NCBI RefSeq assembly: GCF_016805305.1
Contig: NZ_JAERQN010000003.1
Span: 496,001-560,000 of the forward strand
DNA length: 64,000 nt
Direction of reading: 5' to 3'
From: Falsiroseomonas ponticola
GTDB taxonomy: Bacteria > Pseudomonadota > Alphaproteobacteria > Acetobacterales > Acetobacteraceae
A model generated the notes under the pieces. The model was not told the origin of the DNA. It saw nothing but the letters and a program-made list of their open reading frames with translations, and did no database searches. Positions within the stretch are counted from its first letter, which is position 1. Each line of letters opens with the position of its first letter. Below are positions 25,641-35,669 of the stretch, in pieces. A program made the position numbers and the translations under genes.

Positions 25641-25844
25641 TCAGGGCCCGAAGAGCATCAGGGCGATCTCGCCCGCCGCCATGCTGGCGGTCAGGCCGAT
25701 CAGCGACCAGCGCATCGCCTCCCGCCAGGCGGGCTCCCGCACCGCGGGGCGCGCGAGGCGCCGGCCGCGGGGCGGCAGGGGGATGCGGAGATCGGCCGGG
25801 ACGGCGCCGGCCGGGAGGCGGGGGTCGAGGGCGATGGTGCTCAT
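25641..25844 (-). CDS. Small single-pass membrane protein
   Basis: A 67-residue protein. Residues about 1-40 are Pro/Arg-rich and presumably cytoplasmic; the C-terminal helix (SLIGLTASMAAGEIALMLFG) spans the membrane. ATG 25844 has only a weak ribosome site. It is convergent with the histidine kinase gene. Codon use matches real genes (GC-rich third positions). No family recognised. Confidence 0.55.
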   Translation of the reverse strand: MSTIALDPRLPAGAVPADLRIPLPPRGRRLARPAVREPAWREAMRWSLIGLTASMAAGEIALMLFGP

Positions 25845-26054
25845 GGGGTGATGTGAACATAAAGGGAACATGACCGCAAGCCTGATGTTGAGGTTCTGTT
25901 CTCCAACGCACCCAGGCCCGGCACGGGTCCCTGCGCGGCCGAACCGGCCGCGCCGTGGCGCCGCATCCTCACCCATCCGTGCGAGTCGCGCCGAATCATT
26001 CCGGGGCGCGCCCCGGCGCGGGGCGGCCCCCCTTTCTTCAGGCGGCGCCCGGCG

Positions 26055-27269
26055 TCACGCGGCGGCGGGCTTGGCGACCGCCTGCGGCGGCGGGTCCTTC
26101 ACCGGCAGGTGGATCAGGGCCGCGAAGGCGGAGGCCGCGACCCCGGCCCACCACATGGCGTCGTAGTTGCCGGTGCGGTCCAGCACCACGCCGCCGAGCC
26201 AGGCGCCGGTGAAGCCGCCGATCTGGTGGCCGAGGAAGACCAGGCCGAAGATGGTGGCCAGCCAGCGCGTGCCGAAGTTGCGCGCCACCAGCGCGATGGT
26301 GGGCGGCACGGTGGAGAGGTAGAGCACGCCCATGAAGGCGGAGAAGATCAGCACCGTGGTCGTCGTCTTCTCCACCATCATGAAGGCCGCCATCAGCACG
26401 CCGCGGGACGCGTAGATCAGCACCAGCAGCTCCCGCCGCTTCCAGCGCTGCGTGAGTTCGCCGGCGCCGAGCGAGCCCACGATGTTGAACAGCCCGATCA
26501 GGCTGATCGCCCCGGCGCCGACCGCGACGGGCAGGCCGCAGGTATGCACGAAGCCGGGCAGGTGGGTGGTGAGGAAGGAGATGTGCAGCCCGCAGACGAA
26601 GAAGCCGAAGAAGAGGAACCAGAAGCTCGGCGTGCGGAAGGCGCGCTTCAGCGCATCGGTGGCGCTTTCCTCGCTGGCGGTGACGACCTTGGTGCGCGGC
26701 GGCTCCGCCAGGACGAGGGAGAGCGGGATCATCAGCAGCGCCACCGCGGCCATGCCGATCATCGTCGCCTGCCAGCCGAGCGTGGCGATGCCGAGCCCCG
26801 CCATGGGCACGACGAGGAACTGGCCGAAGGAGGAGCCGGCGGTGCCGAGGCCTGCGGCGCGGCCTCGCTGGCTTTCTGGCAGCAGGCGCGTGAGGGTGGA
26901 GATCACCACCGGCATCCCGGCGGCGGAGACGGCGACGCCCATGATGACGCCGGCGAAGACCGTGAAGACGCCGAGATGGGTGGCGAGCGCCATGCCGAGG
27001 ATGCCGCCGGCATAGAGCAGCGACCCCCCGATCACCACCGCGCGGCCGCCGAAGCGGTCCGCGAGCTGGCCGCAGATGGGCTGGCTGATGCCGTTCATCA
27101 GCACCTGCAGCGCGATGGCGAAGGAGAAGCCGGAGGCGGTCCAGAGGTTCTGTTCCGTCATCGGCGCCAGGAAGAGGCCGAAGGAGTTGCGCAGCCCCAT
27201 CGCGAGGGCCGCGCAGAGCACGGCACAGGTCATCAGCAGGCCGGCGGAGATGGCGGGCCGCGTGGTCAT
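26055..27269 (-). CDS. MFS transporter
   Basis: A 404-residue protein with about 12 membrane helices. The MFS loop 2-3 motif appears as GQLADRFGGRAVVIGG, and a mid-protein loop carries TKVVTASEESATDALKRAFR. The N-terminus (MTTRPAISAGLLMTCAVLCA) enters helix 1 directly. It belongs to the monocarboxylate/oxalate-like major facilitator group by general appearance; substrate unknown. It stands alone, with a short stem (GGGCTTC/GAAGCCC, 27317-27339) between it and the upstream methyltransferase gene. Confidence 0.88.
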   Translation of the reverse strand: MTTRPAISAGLLMTCAVLCAALAMGLRNSFGLFLAPMTEQNLWTASGFSFAIALQVLMNGISQPICGQLADRFGGRAVVIGGSLLYAGGILGMALATHLGVFTVFAGVIMGVAVSAAGMPVVISTLTRLLPESQRGRAAGLGTAGSSFGQFLVVPMAGLGIATLGWQATMIGMAAVALLMIPLSLVLAEPPRTKVVTASEESATDALKRAFRTPSFWFLFFGFFVCGLHISFLTTHLPGFVHTCGLPVAVGAGAISLIGLFNIVGSLGAGELTQRWKRRELLVLIYASRGVLMAAFMMVEKTTTTVLIFSAFMGVLYLSTVPPTIALVARNFGTRWLATIFGLVFLGHQIGGFTGAWLGGVVLDRTGNYDAMWWAGVAASAFAALIHLPVKDPPPQAVAKPAAA

Positions 27270-27396
27270 GGGTCGGGGTGTCCTGACAATGCGCGCCGAG
27301 TGTCACACCCCGGGCGGGGCTTCTCAATCATGGAAGCCCGCGCCAGGCCCCAGCCTGCCGCATTGCGGCATGCGCCCCACGCAGGGCGCGCGGCGT

Positions 27397-28506
27397 TCAG
27401 CCGCCCTTGCGGATGGCGATGCCGAAGGAGGTGGCGATGAAGCGATCGACGTAGAGCTTGATGTGCGGCAGGCCGTGCGGGGGCAGGTCCACCACCTCAT
27501 CCATCGCGTCGTAGCCAGTGTGCAGGTTCAGCGGCAGCACCTGGTGGCCCTGCGCGGCCAGGTGGGCGCAGAGCGCCTCCAGGTCCCGCCGCCGCGCCAG
27601 CGTATGGGGGCCGTTCTCCAGCGTGTCGCCGTTGGAGCTCAGGTTCACGTCCAGCGTGTGCACGGCGAAGCCGCCGGGCTTCACGCTGCGCAGGCTGGCC
27701 TCCACGAAGGCCATGCCGCGGTCGATGGAGCCGAGATGCGGGATGGCCGCCATCGACCAGCAGCAGTCGAACTGCCCGTCCAGGCTGGCCGGGATGTCGT
27801 TCATGTCCACCGCGCCGAATTCCACCAGGCGCTCGAAATCATCGAGGTGGACGATCTGGTTGTGGAACAGGTCGCCGAGCCCGCTGGCATGCTGGTTCGC
27901 GGCGCGCCACCGCGCCTGGCTGGCGGAATCGCCCGGCGGCTCGTCCGTCGCCAGCACCTCCACCCCGCGGGAGGCGAGGAGGGAGGGGATGCGTTCGCGC
28001 CCGCAGCCGAAGCCGATCGCCCGCCGGCCGAGCCCGATCATGCCGTGGGAGGCGAGGACGGAGGTGATGTAGGCCATCTCCCAGGTCCGCCGGTGCGGAT
28101 GGGCGTGGACGGACAGCGCCTCCGCGATCTCGGCGAAGACGGGTTCCTTGAACTGGCTGCCGGTGCAGAACTGGCTCACCGGCTCATCCAGCGTCGGCTG
28201 TTCGAACTTCCAGGCGATGTCGGCGCGGGGCGGGCGCAGCAGGAAGCCCGGCATGCCGAAGCGGCGGCGGCTGCCATCGAAGCTGTCCAGGAACTGGCGG
28301 AATTCCCAGGTTTCCGCGAAGGCGCGGCGCAGGCCATCGATGGTGTGGTGCCCGCTATGGAGGCTGATCTCCTCCTCATCCGCCGGCTCCCGGCCGCAGA
28401 ACAGGCGGATCGCCCAGGCGGCGGCCTCGCGCGCGGTGTCGTTCCCCGCGCGGAACTCCTCCCTCGCCGCGCGTGCCCCGCCTTCTTCCCGATCCGACGC
28501 TGCCAT
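27397..28506 (-). CDS. SAM-dependent methyltransferase-like protein
   Basis: A 369-residue protein. The C-terminal half has a Rossmann-like methyltransferase fold (RAIGFGCGRERIPSLLASRG, then VLATDEPPG; later FDCCWSMAAIPHLGSIDRGM and SVKPGGFAVHTLDVN). The N-terminal about 140 residues form a separate helical domain. ATG 28506 overlaps the bcp stop (TGATG), so the two are coupled; a GTG at 28509 is less likely. Methyl acceptor unknown. Proteins of this build are often found with glycan genes, but none is adjacent here. Confidence 0.76.
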   Translation of the reverse strand: MAASDREEGGARAAREEFRAGNDTAREAAAWAIRLFCGREPADEEEISLHSGHHTIDGLRRAFAETWEFRQFLDSFDGSRRRFGMPGFLLRPPRADIAWKFEQPTLDEPVSQFCTGSQFKEPVFAEIAEALSVHAHPHRRTWEMAYITSVLASHGMIGLGRRAIGFGCGRERIPSLLASRGVEVLATDEPPGDSASQARWRAANQHASGLGDLFHNQIVHLDDFERLVEFGAVDMNDIPASLDGQFDCCWSMAAIPHLGSIDRGMAFVEASLRSVKPGGFAVHTLDVNLSSNGDTLENGPHTLARRRDLEALCAHLAAQGHQVLPLNLHTGYDAMDEVVDLPPHGLPHIKLYVDRFIATSFGIAIRKGG

Positions 28507-28982
28507 CACAATCCCTTCGCGGCTTCCACGACCTGCGCGGCATGCGCTTCCGGCTTCACCTTGCGCCAGACGCGGACGACCTTGCCATCCGCGCCGACCA
28601 GGAAGCTCGACCGCTCCATGCCCATGTAGGTCTTGCCATACATCGACTTCTCCACCCAGACCCCGAAGGCTTCCGCGACCTTGTGGTCCTCGTCGGAGGC
28701 GAGGGGGAAGGTGAGGTTGTACTTGGCGGCGAACTTCTCGATCGGCTTCATCGGGTCGGGCGAGACGCCGATGACCGTCAGCCCGGTCTTGCCCAGCGCC
28801 GGCAGCGCTTCCTGGATGCCGCAGGCCTGCTTGGTGCAGCCGGGCGTATCCGCCTTCGGGTAGAAATACAGCAGGTAGGGCTTGCCCGAGAGGTCCTGGC
28901 TGCTGACGGTGCGGCCGCCGGAGGCCGGCAGGGTGAAGGCGGGGGCGGGGGCACCCTCGGCGGGACCGGTCGTCTCGGGCAT
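28506..28982 (-). CDS. bcp: Thiol peroxidase, Bcp/PrxQ type
   Basis: A 158-residue peroxiredoxin that reduces hydrogen peroxide and alkyl hydroperoxides. The peroxidatic Cys is in DTPGCTKQACG; the second Cys five residues on is the resolving Cys of the PrxQ helix. The conserved Arg lies near RSSFLVGADG. It is 12 bases after glnE and overlaps the following methyltransferase gene, giving a glnE-bcp-methyltransferase operon. Confidence 0.94.
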   Translation of the reverse strand: MPETTGPAEGAPAPAFTLPASGGRTVSSQDLSGKPYLLYFYPKADTPGCTKQACGIQEALPALGKTGLTVIGVSPDPMKPIEKFAAKYNLTFPLASDEDHKVAEAFGVWVEKSMYGKTYMGMERSSFLVGADGKVVRVWRKVKPEAHAAQVVEAAKGL

Positions 28983-28994
28983 GGCGGCTCTCTC

Positions 28995-31900
28995 TCAGGC
29001 GGGGGGGATGGTCGGGTCGCCGACATGGCGGATGAAGCTCTCCCTCACCCGCGCCGCGGCGTCCCGCATCTGTGCGCGAAGCGCCGGCTGGTCAACCGGC
29101 GGCTGTGGCAGGTGGGTGGCCAGCGCCCGCAGCAGCGCGGCGGCCACGGGTTCGGGCAGCGCTTCCTCCCGCCACTGGCCGACGGTCAGGCGGAGATGGG
29201 CGGTGATGGCACGCCACAGCCGTTCCGCCGCGACCAGCGCCTCGGCCTCCGCCGCCGGCAGGACCTTCGCGCGGGCCAGGGCGGCCAGCGCCAGGCGGGT
29301 GGTGGGGGAGAGGATGGCCGGCAGCCGCGCGGCATGGGCCACCTGCAGGGCCTGGGCGATGAACTCCACCTCGATCAGCCCGCCGGCGCGGTGCTTCACG
29401 TCCCACGGCCCCTCGCCCGGCAGGTCCCGCAGCAGGCGGGCGCGCATGGCGGTCGCATCCGCCAGCACCTGGCGTGCATCGGCGGGGCGGATCTGCGCCT
29501 GGCGGATCGCGGCTTCCACCCGCCGCTTCAGCCCCGGCGCGCCGGCCACGAAGCGCGCCCGCGTCAGCGCCATGCGTTCCCAGGTCCAGGCGCTTTCGGC
29601 GTGGTAGCGTTCGAAGGCGGGCAGCGAGACGGCGACCGGGCCCTTCGAGCCGGAGGGGCGGAGCCGCATATCGACCTCGTAGAGCCGCCCTTCCGCCCCC
29701 GGCGCCGTCAGCGCGCCGACGACCTGGTTGGCGAGCCGCCCGAAATACTGGCTGGCGGCCAGCGTCTTCTGCCCGCCGGTGCTCTCCGTCGCCTCCTCCG
29801 CATGGTCATAGACCAGGATGAGGTCGAGGTCCGATCCCGGCAGCATGTCCCGCCCGCCGAGCTTGCCGAGCGCCACGACGCCGAGGTTGCCGCCCGCCAC
29901 CTTGCCGTGGCGCCTGGCGAAATCCTGCGCGATGCGGGGCAGCAGCCCGCCGATGGCGGCATCCGCCAGCGCGCTGCGCGCCGTGCCGGCCTCATCCACG
30001 TCGATCCGGCCTTCCAGCGCCGCCGCATCGATCTCGAACTTCCGTTCCGTCACCAGGCGGCGGGCGGCTTCCAGCGCTTCCTCCAGGAAGCGGGCATCCT
30101 TCACCAGGGCGGGCAGGGTGGCGGTGGGGTCCGCGCCGGCGGTGTTGCCCGAGGGGCTGAACACGCCGCCCACGCCGGCCAGCAACCCGTCCAGCGCGGC
30201 CGCGTTGCGACTGAAATGATCCGCCAGTTGCGGCGCCGCCCCCAGCACGAAGGCGAGCCGGTCCAGCAATGCCGGGTTGCGCGCCAGCAGGCTCAGCACC
30301 TGCACGCCGGCGGGCAGCCGCCCCAGCGCGGCATCCAGCCGCAGCAGCGCCGCGTCCGGCTGCGGCTGGCGGCCGAAGGCGGTCAGCAGCGCGGGCATCA
30401 GCGCGGTCAGCAATTCCCGCGCCCTTTCGCTGCGCGTGGCCCGCGTGCGGCCATGGTGCCAGCCCCGCACCACGCCCGCGATGGCGGAGGGATTCTGGAA
30501 GCCGAGGCCGCGCAGCGTCTCCAGCGTGCCCGGATCATCCTCCACCCCGGTGAAGACCAGGTCGCCCCCCGCCCCTTCCCCGGCCGAGAGGTCGGGCGCT
30601 TCCTCGAACAGCCCGGCATAGCGGCGCTCGACCTTCGTCAGGTGGCCGACCAGGGCGGCGGCGAAGCTGGCCGCGCCGTCGAAGCCCATGAAGGAGGCGA
30701 TGAGGGCGAGCCCGGCCTCATCCTCCGGCAGCCTGTGCGTCTGGCGGTCCGCCACCATCTGCAGCCGGTGCTCCACCGTGCGCAGGAATCCGTAGGCATC
30801 GGCGAGGTCCGCGGCCGCGCGGCGGTCGATCTTGCCGGCCGCGGCCAGGGCGGCAAGCGCGCCGAGCGTGGTGGGGTCCCGCAGCCCGGGGTCCCGCCCG
30901 CCCCAGATCAGCTGCAGCACCTGGGTGGTGAACTCGATCTCCCTTATGCCGCCGCGGCCGAGCTTCACGTCATGCCCCGCCACCTGCACGCTGGCATGCG
31001 CGCCCTTGTGGCCCTTATGGGCGTGGATCTGGCGCTTGATGGAATGGATGTCCGCGACCGCCGCGAAATCCAGGTGCCGGCGCCAGACGAAGGGACGGAT
31101 CTCCCGCAGGAAATGCTCGCCGAGTGCGCGGTCACCCGCGACCGGGCGCGCCTTGATCATGGCGGCGCGTTCCCAGTTCTGGCCCATGCTCTCGTAATAG
31201 ACGATGGCGGCCGGCAGGCTGACGGCCAGCGGCGTCGCCGCCGGGTCGGGGCGCAGGCGGAGGTCGGTGCGGAAGACGTAGCCATGCTCCGTCCGCTCCT
31301 CCAGCAGCCGGACCAGGTCCCGCGCCAGGCGCACATAGATGGCGCCGGCCCGGTCGGCATCGTAGGCTGCGGCCTCCGGGTCGTAGAGCACCATGAGGTC
31401 GATATCCGAGGAGTAGTTCAGCTCGCGCCCACCGAGCTTGCCCATGCCCAGCACGACCAGGCCGGACCCCTTGCCTGTCGCGCGCGGGTCATGCCGTGCC
31501 GCGCCGCCCGCCAGCTTCAGGTCGCCCCGCGCCTGCGCCTCCCGCAGCAGATGCGCGCAGGCATAGTCGGTGCAGGCATCCGCGAGGTCGGACAGCGCGC
31601 CGGTGACGCGGTCGAGCGGCCAGAGGCCGAGCAGGTCCGCCACCGCCGCGATCAGCGCCGCCTGCCGCTTGGCCTGCCGGAGCAGGGAGGCGACGCCCGG
31701 GCGCGTCGCCGCCGGGTCCGCCCGGCTGAGCGGATCCAGGGCGAGCGCGAAGGTGGCGTCCGGCCCGCGTTCCATCAGGCGCAGCAGCGTGGCCGATTCC
31801 CGCAGCGCCAGGTCGGCCAGGTAGGGGCTGTGCCCGCCCAGCGCCGCCAGCAGCGCCGCCCCCTGCGCGGTGGCGCCAAAGGCACGCTCCGCCGCCCCCT

Positions 31901-32033
31901 TTTCCGCGAAGCGCCCGGCCAGCATGGCCGCGCCCTCCCCATCATGCGGCCGCAGCGCCAGCGGCGTGGCGGGGGGCGACCAGGCGGCGGCTTCGGCGGC
32001 GAGGGGGCTCGCCGGTATCCGGGATTTCGGCAT
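28995..32033 (-). CDS. glnE: Bifunctional glutamine synthetase adenylyltransferase/adenylyl-removing enzyme
   Basis: Adds and removes AMP on glutamine synthetase according to the nitrogen state signalled by PII. The protein is 1012 residues, within the family range. Two nucleotidyltransferase domains are each marked by a paired Asp motif: SSDIDLMVLYD in the first half and GSDLDLILVYD in the second. ATG 32033 is the working start; an in-frame ATG at 31925 is possible and would leave more promoter space. It is divergent from the AsmA-like gene, with only 17 bases between starts. Confidence 0.94.
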   Translation of the reverse strand: MPKSRIPASPLAAEAAAWSPPATPLALRPHDGEGAAMLAGRFAEKGAAERAFGATAQGAALLAALGGHSPYLADLALRESATLLRLMERGPDATFALALDPLSRADPAATRPGVASLLRQAKRQAALIAAVADLLGLWPLDRVTGALSDLADACTDYACAHLLREAQARGDLKLAGGAARHDPRATGKGSGLVVLGMGKLGGRELNYSSDIDLMVLYDPEAAAYDADRAGAIYVRLARDLVRLLEERTEHGYVFRTDLRLRPDPAATPLAVSLPAAIVYYESMGQNWERAAMIKARPVAGDRALGEHFLREIRPFVWRRHLDFAAVADIHSIKRQIHAHKGHKGAHASVQVAGHDVKLGRGGIREIEFTTQVLQLIWGGRDPGLRDPTTLGALAALAAAGKIDRRAAADLADAYGFLRTVEHRLQMVADRQTHRLPEDEAGLALIASFMGFDGAASFAAALVGHLTKVERRYAGLFEEAPDLSAGEGAGGDLVFTGVEDDPGTLETLRGLGFQNPSAIAGVVRGWHHGRTRATRSERARELLTALMPALLTAFGRQPQPDAALLRLDAALGRLPAGVQVLSLLARNPALLDRLAFVLGAAPQLADHFSRNAAALDGLLAGVGGVFSPSGNTAGADPTATLPALVKDARFLEEALEAARRLVTERKFEIDAAALEGRIDVDEAGTARSALADAAIGGLLPRIAQDFARRHGKVAGGNLGVVALGKLGGRDMLPGSDLDLILVYDHAEEATESTGGQKTLAASQYFGRLANQVVGALTAPGAEGRLYEVDMRLRPSGSKGPVAVSLPAFERYHAESAWTWERMALTRARFVAGAPGLKRRVEAAIRQAQIRPADARQVLADATAMRARLLRDLPGEGPWDVKHRAGGLIEVEFIAQALQVAHAARLPAILSPTTRLALAALARAKVLPAAEAEALVAAERLWRAITAHLRLTVGQWREEALPEPVAAALLRALATHLPQPPVDQPALRAQMRDAAARVRESFIRHVGDPTIPPA

Positions 32034-32050
32034 GCCCGGGGAAGGAAGCG

Positions 32051-35000
32051 ATGAGGGCGGCCGCGGGTCAAGTGGCGCGGGAGGCGCATTGGTGGCTGCA
32101 CCGCCTCTGCGGCGTGGCCGTGCTGCTGCTGGTGCTGGCGGGCCTGGCCGCCTGGCGGCTTTCCGCCGGGCCGATCGCGCTGCCCTTCCTGGCCAGCCTG
32201 ATCGAGGACCGCGCCAATGAGGGCCATGCGGAGGCGCGGCTGGAGGTCGGGCGCGTCGAGATCGGGTGGGAGGGCTGGCGCGACGGCGACCTGATGCCGG
32301 TGCGGCTGCGCCTGGCGGGCGTCCGGCTGCGGGCCGCGGATGGCAGCCTGCGGGCGGAACTGCCCGATGCCGCCATGACGCTCTCGGCCGCCTGGCTGCT
32401 GCGGGGCGAATTGGCGCCGCATACGCTGGAACTGCAGCGCCCCGCGCTCCGCCTGCGCCGCGGTGCCTCGGGGGAGGTCGCGGTCCTGCTCGGCACCCAG
32501 GCGGCGGAGGCCCCGCCCGCCGCCGATGCCGCCGCGGGAGGCGCCAGTGGCGCGGCCTCCCGCCTCGATGCGCTGGTGGCGGAGATGATGGGCGCGCCGT
32601 CGGAGGCGACGCCGATGGGCGCCCTGTCCCGCCTTCGCATCGCCGATGGCCGCATCGTGGTGGAGGACGAGGCACTCGGCGCGACCTGGGTGCTGGACCA
32701 CGCGACGCTGGAGATCCGGCGCCTTTCCGCCGGCGGCGTCGCCGGCCATGGCGCCGCGACGCTGCTGCTCGGCCAGGCGCGGGTGCCGCTGACTATCACC
32801 GCGGAGGCCGCCGGCAGCCCGGCCGAGCTGAGCTTCCGGCTCGCGATCCCGGAGGTGCAGCCAGCGCTCCTCGCCGCCGCGGCGCGGCCGCTGGCGCCGC
32901 TGGCGCAGCTCGATGCCGCGACGCGGATCGAGGTGGCGGGGCGGCTCGATGCCCAGGGCGGGATCCGCCACATGCAGGCGACGCTCGGCGCCGGGACCGG
33001 GCGGCTCGACCTCGGCGGGGGCCGGGTGCTGCCGCTGGCCGGGCTCGACCTGGCGCTGGAGGGTTCGCCCGCCGCGCTGTCGATCCCCCGCGCGACCCTG
33101 CGCCTGGCCGGCGGCCCCGGCGCGCCGACGCTGACCGCCAGCGCGGAGGCGGCGCGCAGCGGCGAGGGCTGGCGCGGCGCCGCCAGCCTGGCGCTGGACC
33201 AGGTCGCGGTGGCCGACCTGCCGCGCTACTGGCCGCGCGGCCTCGGCGTCGGCCATGAACGGGACTGGATCCTGGAGAACGTCACCGCCGGCACCGCGCG
33301 CAATGGCCAGTGGCGGGCGGAGGTGGAGGCCAGCGCGGACCTCGCCCGGCTGCGCGTCACCGCCCTGTCCGGCACGCTGGATGTCGTGGACGCCACCGTC
33401 CACTGGCTGCGCCCCATCCCGCCCGCGACCGGCGCCAGCGGCACCGTGACCTTCGGGCTCGACGAGATCGCGCTGAAGGTCGGCGGCGGCCGGCAGACCC
33501 CGCCCGCCGCCGGCCAGGCCGCGGTGACGGTGCGGGAGGGGCTGGTGCGCTTCATCTTCCCGCCAGAGGGCCAGGACCGCGCGGAGATGAGCTTCGACCT
33601 GGCCGGCCCCATCCCGCAGGCGGTCGCCGTCATCCAGCATCCGCGGCTGAAGCTGTTCGACCGCCGCCCCTTCCCGGTGAAGGACCCGACCGGCAGCTTC
33701 GATGGCCGCCTGACCGTGGCCTTCCCCCTGCTGGCCGACCTGCCGGTGGAGGCGCTGCGCATCGGCGCGCGCACCCGGCTGCGGGACGTGCGGATCAGCG
33801 ACGTGCTGTTCGGCCGCCCGCTGGAACGCGGCCAGGCGGAGCTGACCGTGGATACGGAGGGGCTGCGCGTCACCGGCACCGGCACGCTGGGCGGCATCAA
33901 TGCCCGCCTCGGCGTGGAGATGGATTTCCGCGCCGGCCCGGCCACCCAGGTGGTGATGCGCGAAAGCGTCTCCGCCCGCACGGATGCCGCCACCATCGCC
34001 GCGCTGGGCCTGCCGCTCGATGAACTGGCGACCGGCCCGGTGGGGCTGGAGGTGCGGACGGAGCGCCGCCGCAGCGGCCAGGGCCGCGCCACCATCCGCG
34101 CCGACCTGCGCGAGGCGCGGATGGAGGTCGCGCCGCTTTCCTGGACCAAGGCGCCCGGCCAGCCCAGCGCGGCGGAGGGTGTGCTGCGGCTCAACGGGGA
34201 GAACCTGGAGGCGGTGGAGACCTTCCGGCTGGAAGCCCCGGCCCTGCTGATGCGCGGCAACGCCGCCTTCGCCCGCGGCGCCCGGCTGGAACGCGTGACG
34301 ATCAACGAGGCCGCGGTGGAGCAGAGCCGCTTCGCGGGGGAGGCGAGGCCGCCCGCGCGGGACGGCGGCCCCTGGTCCCTGCTGCTGCGCGGCCCGGTGC
34401 TGGACCTGCGGCGCACCATGGCGGAGGACACGCCCGCCGCCGCGCCCCAGGCCGCCCCCCCGGCGCCGCCCGGCACCACCTGGGCGGTCGATGCGCGCTT
34501 CGACCGCACGCTGCTCGGCCCGGGGCGCGAACTCGGCGCCATGGAGGCGCGGGTGCTGGTCGATGGGCTCGGCGTGGTGCGGGAAGGCCGCGTCGCCGGC
34601 CGCGCCGGGCCGCGCGGGCCCTTCGAGGTGACGATCGCCGCCGCCGGCGCCGGCCGCGCCGTGCGGGTGACGGCGGAGGATGCGGGCGCGCTGCTCGGCA
34701 GCTTCGACGTGCTGCGGCACCTCGAGGGCGGGCGGCTGACGGTGAACGCCACCTACGCCCATAACCGCCCCGGCGCGCCGATGTCCGGCACCGCGGAGAT
34801 GAGCGACTTCGCGGTGCGCAACGCGCCGGGCTTCGCCAAGCTGCTGCAGGCCCTGACCTTCTATGGGCTGGTGGAGGCGCTGTCGGGGCCGGGGCTCGGC
34901 TTCTCCCGCCTCGTCGCGCCCTTCACCCTGACGCCGGAGGAACTGACGCTGGCGGAAGCGCGGGCCTTCTCCGCCTCGCTCGGCCTGACGGCCAAGGGCA

Positions 35001-35251
35001 CGCTGTACCGCCGGCAGCAGCGCCTGGCGATGGAGGGCACGATCGTGCCGGCCTACATCTTCAACTCGCTGCTCGGGAACATCCCGATCCTGGGGCGCCT
35101 CTTCTCCCCGGAAACGGGGGGCGGGCTGTTCGCGGCGACCTTCCGGGTCTCGGGGCCGGTGGATGACCCGCAGGTGAGCGTGAACCCGCTGGCGGCGCTG
35201 ACGCCGGGATTCCTGCGGGGGCTGTTCGGGATCGGGCAGGCGCCGCCGTAG
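32051..35251 (+). CDS. AsmA-like/DUF3971 envelope protein
   Basis: A 1066-residue protein of the AsmA/TamB/YhdP-like superfamily. One N-terminal signal anchor (RLCGVAVLLLVLAGLAAWRL) is followed by a long periplasmic beta-rich body and an AsmA-like C-terminal region (KLLQALTFYGLVEALSGPGL, then FNSLLGNIPILGRLF). YhdP-like proteins have been linked to phospholipid transport between membranes; that role here is inferred. GGAAGGAAGCG precedes ATG 32051. Single gene, divergent from glnE. Confidence 0.85.
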   Translation: MRAAAGQVAREAHWWLHRLCGVAVLLLVLAGLAAWRLSAGPIALPFLASLIEDRANEGHAEARLEVGRVEIGWEGWRDGDLMPVRLRLAGVRLRAADGSLRAELPDAAMTLSAAWLLRGELAPHTLELQRPALRLRRGASGEVAVLLGTQAAEAPPAADAAAGGASGAASRLDALVAEMMGAPSEATPMGALSRLRIADGRIVVEDEALGATWVLDHATLEIRRLSAGGVAGHGAATLLLGQARVPLTITAEAAGSPAELSFRLAIPEVQPALLAAAARPLAPLAQLDAATRIEVAGRLDAQGGIRHMQATLGAGTGRLDLGGGRVLPLAGLDLALEGSPAALSIPRATLRLAGGPGAPTLTASAEAARSGEGWRGAASLALDQVAVADLPRYWPRGLGVGHERDWILENVTAGTARNGQWRAEVEASADLARLRVTALSGTLDVVDATVHWLRPIPPATGASGTVTFGLDEIALKVGGGRQTPPAAGQAAVTVREGLVRFIFPPEGQDRAEMSFDLAGPIPQAVAVIQHPRLKLFDRRPFPVKDPTGSFDGRLTVAFPLLADLPVEALRIGARTRLRDVRISDVLFGRPLERGQAELTVDTEGLRVTGTGTLGGINARLGVEMDFRAGPATQVVMRESVSARTDAATIAALGLPLDELATGPVGLEVRTERRRSGQGRATIRADLREARMEVAPLSWTKAPGQPSAAEGVLRLNGENLEAVETFRLEAPALLMRGNAAFARGARLERVTINEAAVEQSRFAGEARPPARDGGPWSLLLRGPVLDLRRTMAEDTPAAAPQAAPPAPPGTTWAVDARFDRTLLGPGRELGAMEARVLVDGLGVVREGRVAGRAGPRGPFEVTIAAAGAGRAVRVTAEDAGALLGSFDVLRHLEGGRLTVNATYAHNRPGAPMSGTAEMSDFAVRNAPGFAKLLQALTFYGLVEALSGPGLGFSRLVAPFTLTPEELTLAEARAFSASLGLTAKGTLYRRQQRLAMEGTIVPAYIFNSLLGNIPILGRLFSPETGGGLFAATFRVSGPVDDPQVSVNPLAALTPGFLRGLFGIGQAPP

Positions 35252-35366
35252 GGCAGGACGTGGGGGAACGCTGTTGCCCCATGCCCATCAGGGACTCGCG
35301 GGGGAACTCCGTCCCCCCGCACCCCCCGGCCAGGGCCGAACCGGCCTGGACCGTCGCCAGGGGGGA

Positions 35367-35669
35367 TCAGGCGAAGGCGGCGACGGCGGCCGCCACGGCG
35401 GCACCGACCGGCAGCGCGATCCATTCCCGGGCGGTCAGCTGCATGGCCAGCACCGTCGCGATACTGCCCGCGGCGATCGGCGCGCCGCCCTTCGCCACCG
35501 CCACCGCCGCCACCGCGATGAAGAGGTTCCCCGGCGCCGCCCGCAGCACCCGGTCCATCAGCGGCGAAACCCCCAGCGCCCGCGCCGCCAGCCAGCCGCC
35601 GACCCGCATGGAAAAGGTCAGCGCCGCCAGCGCCAGCACCACGATCCAGGGCCAGGCATCACCCGTCAT
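35367..35669 (-). CDS. azlD: AzlD family branched-chain amino acid export subunit
   Basis: A 100-residue membrane protein with about three to four helices (WIVVLALAALTFSMRVGGWL; APGNLFIAVAAVAVAKGG). AzlD partners AzlC in exporting branched-chain amino acids or similar solutes. ATG 35669 overlaps the azlC stop by 11 bases, supporting translation in a pair. The assignment rests on size, topology and the AzlC neighbour. Confidence 0.86.
   Translation of the reverse strand: MTGDAWPWIVVLALAALTFSMRVGGWLAARALGVSPLMDRVLRAAPGNLFIAVAAVAVAKGGAPIAAGSIATVLAMQLTAREWIALPVGAAVAAAVAAFA

Noticed and set aside
28473..32054. A plus-strand frame of almost 1200 codons opposite glnE and bcp
   Set aside because: It is rich in His/Gln/Arg with no domain, typical of GC-rich antisense frames; glnE and bcp on the other strand have full catalytic motifs.
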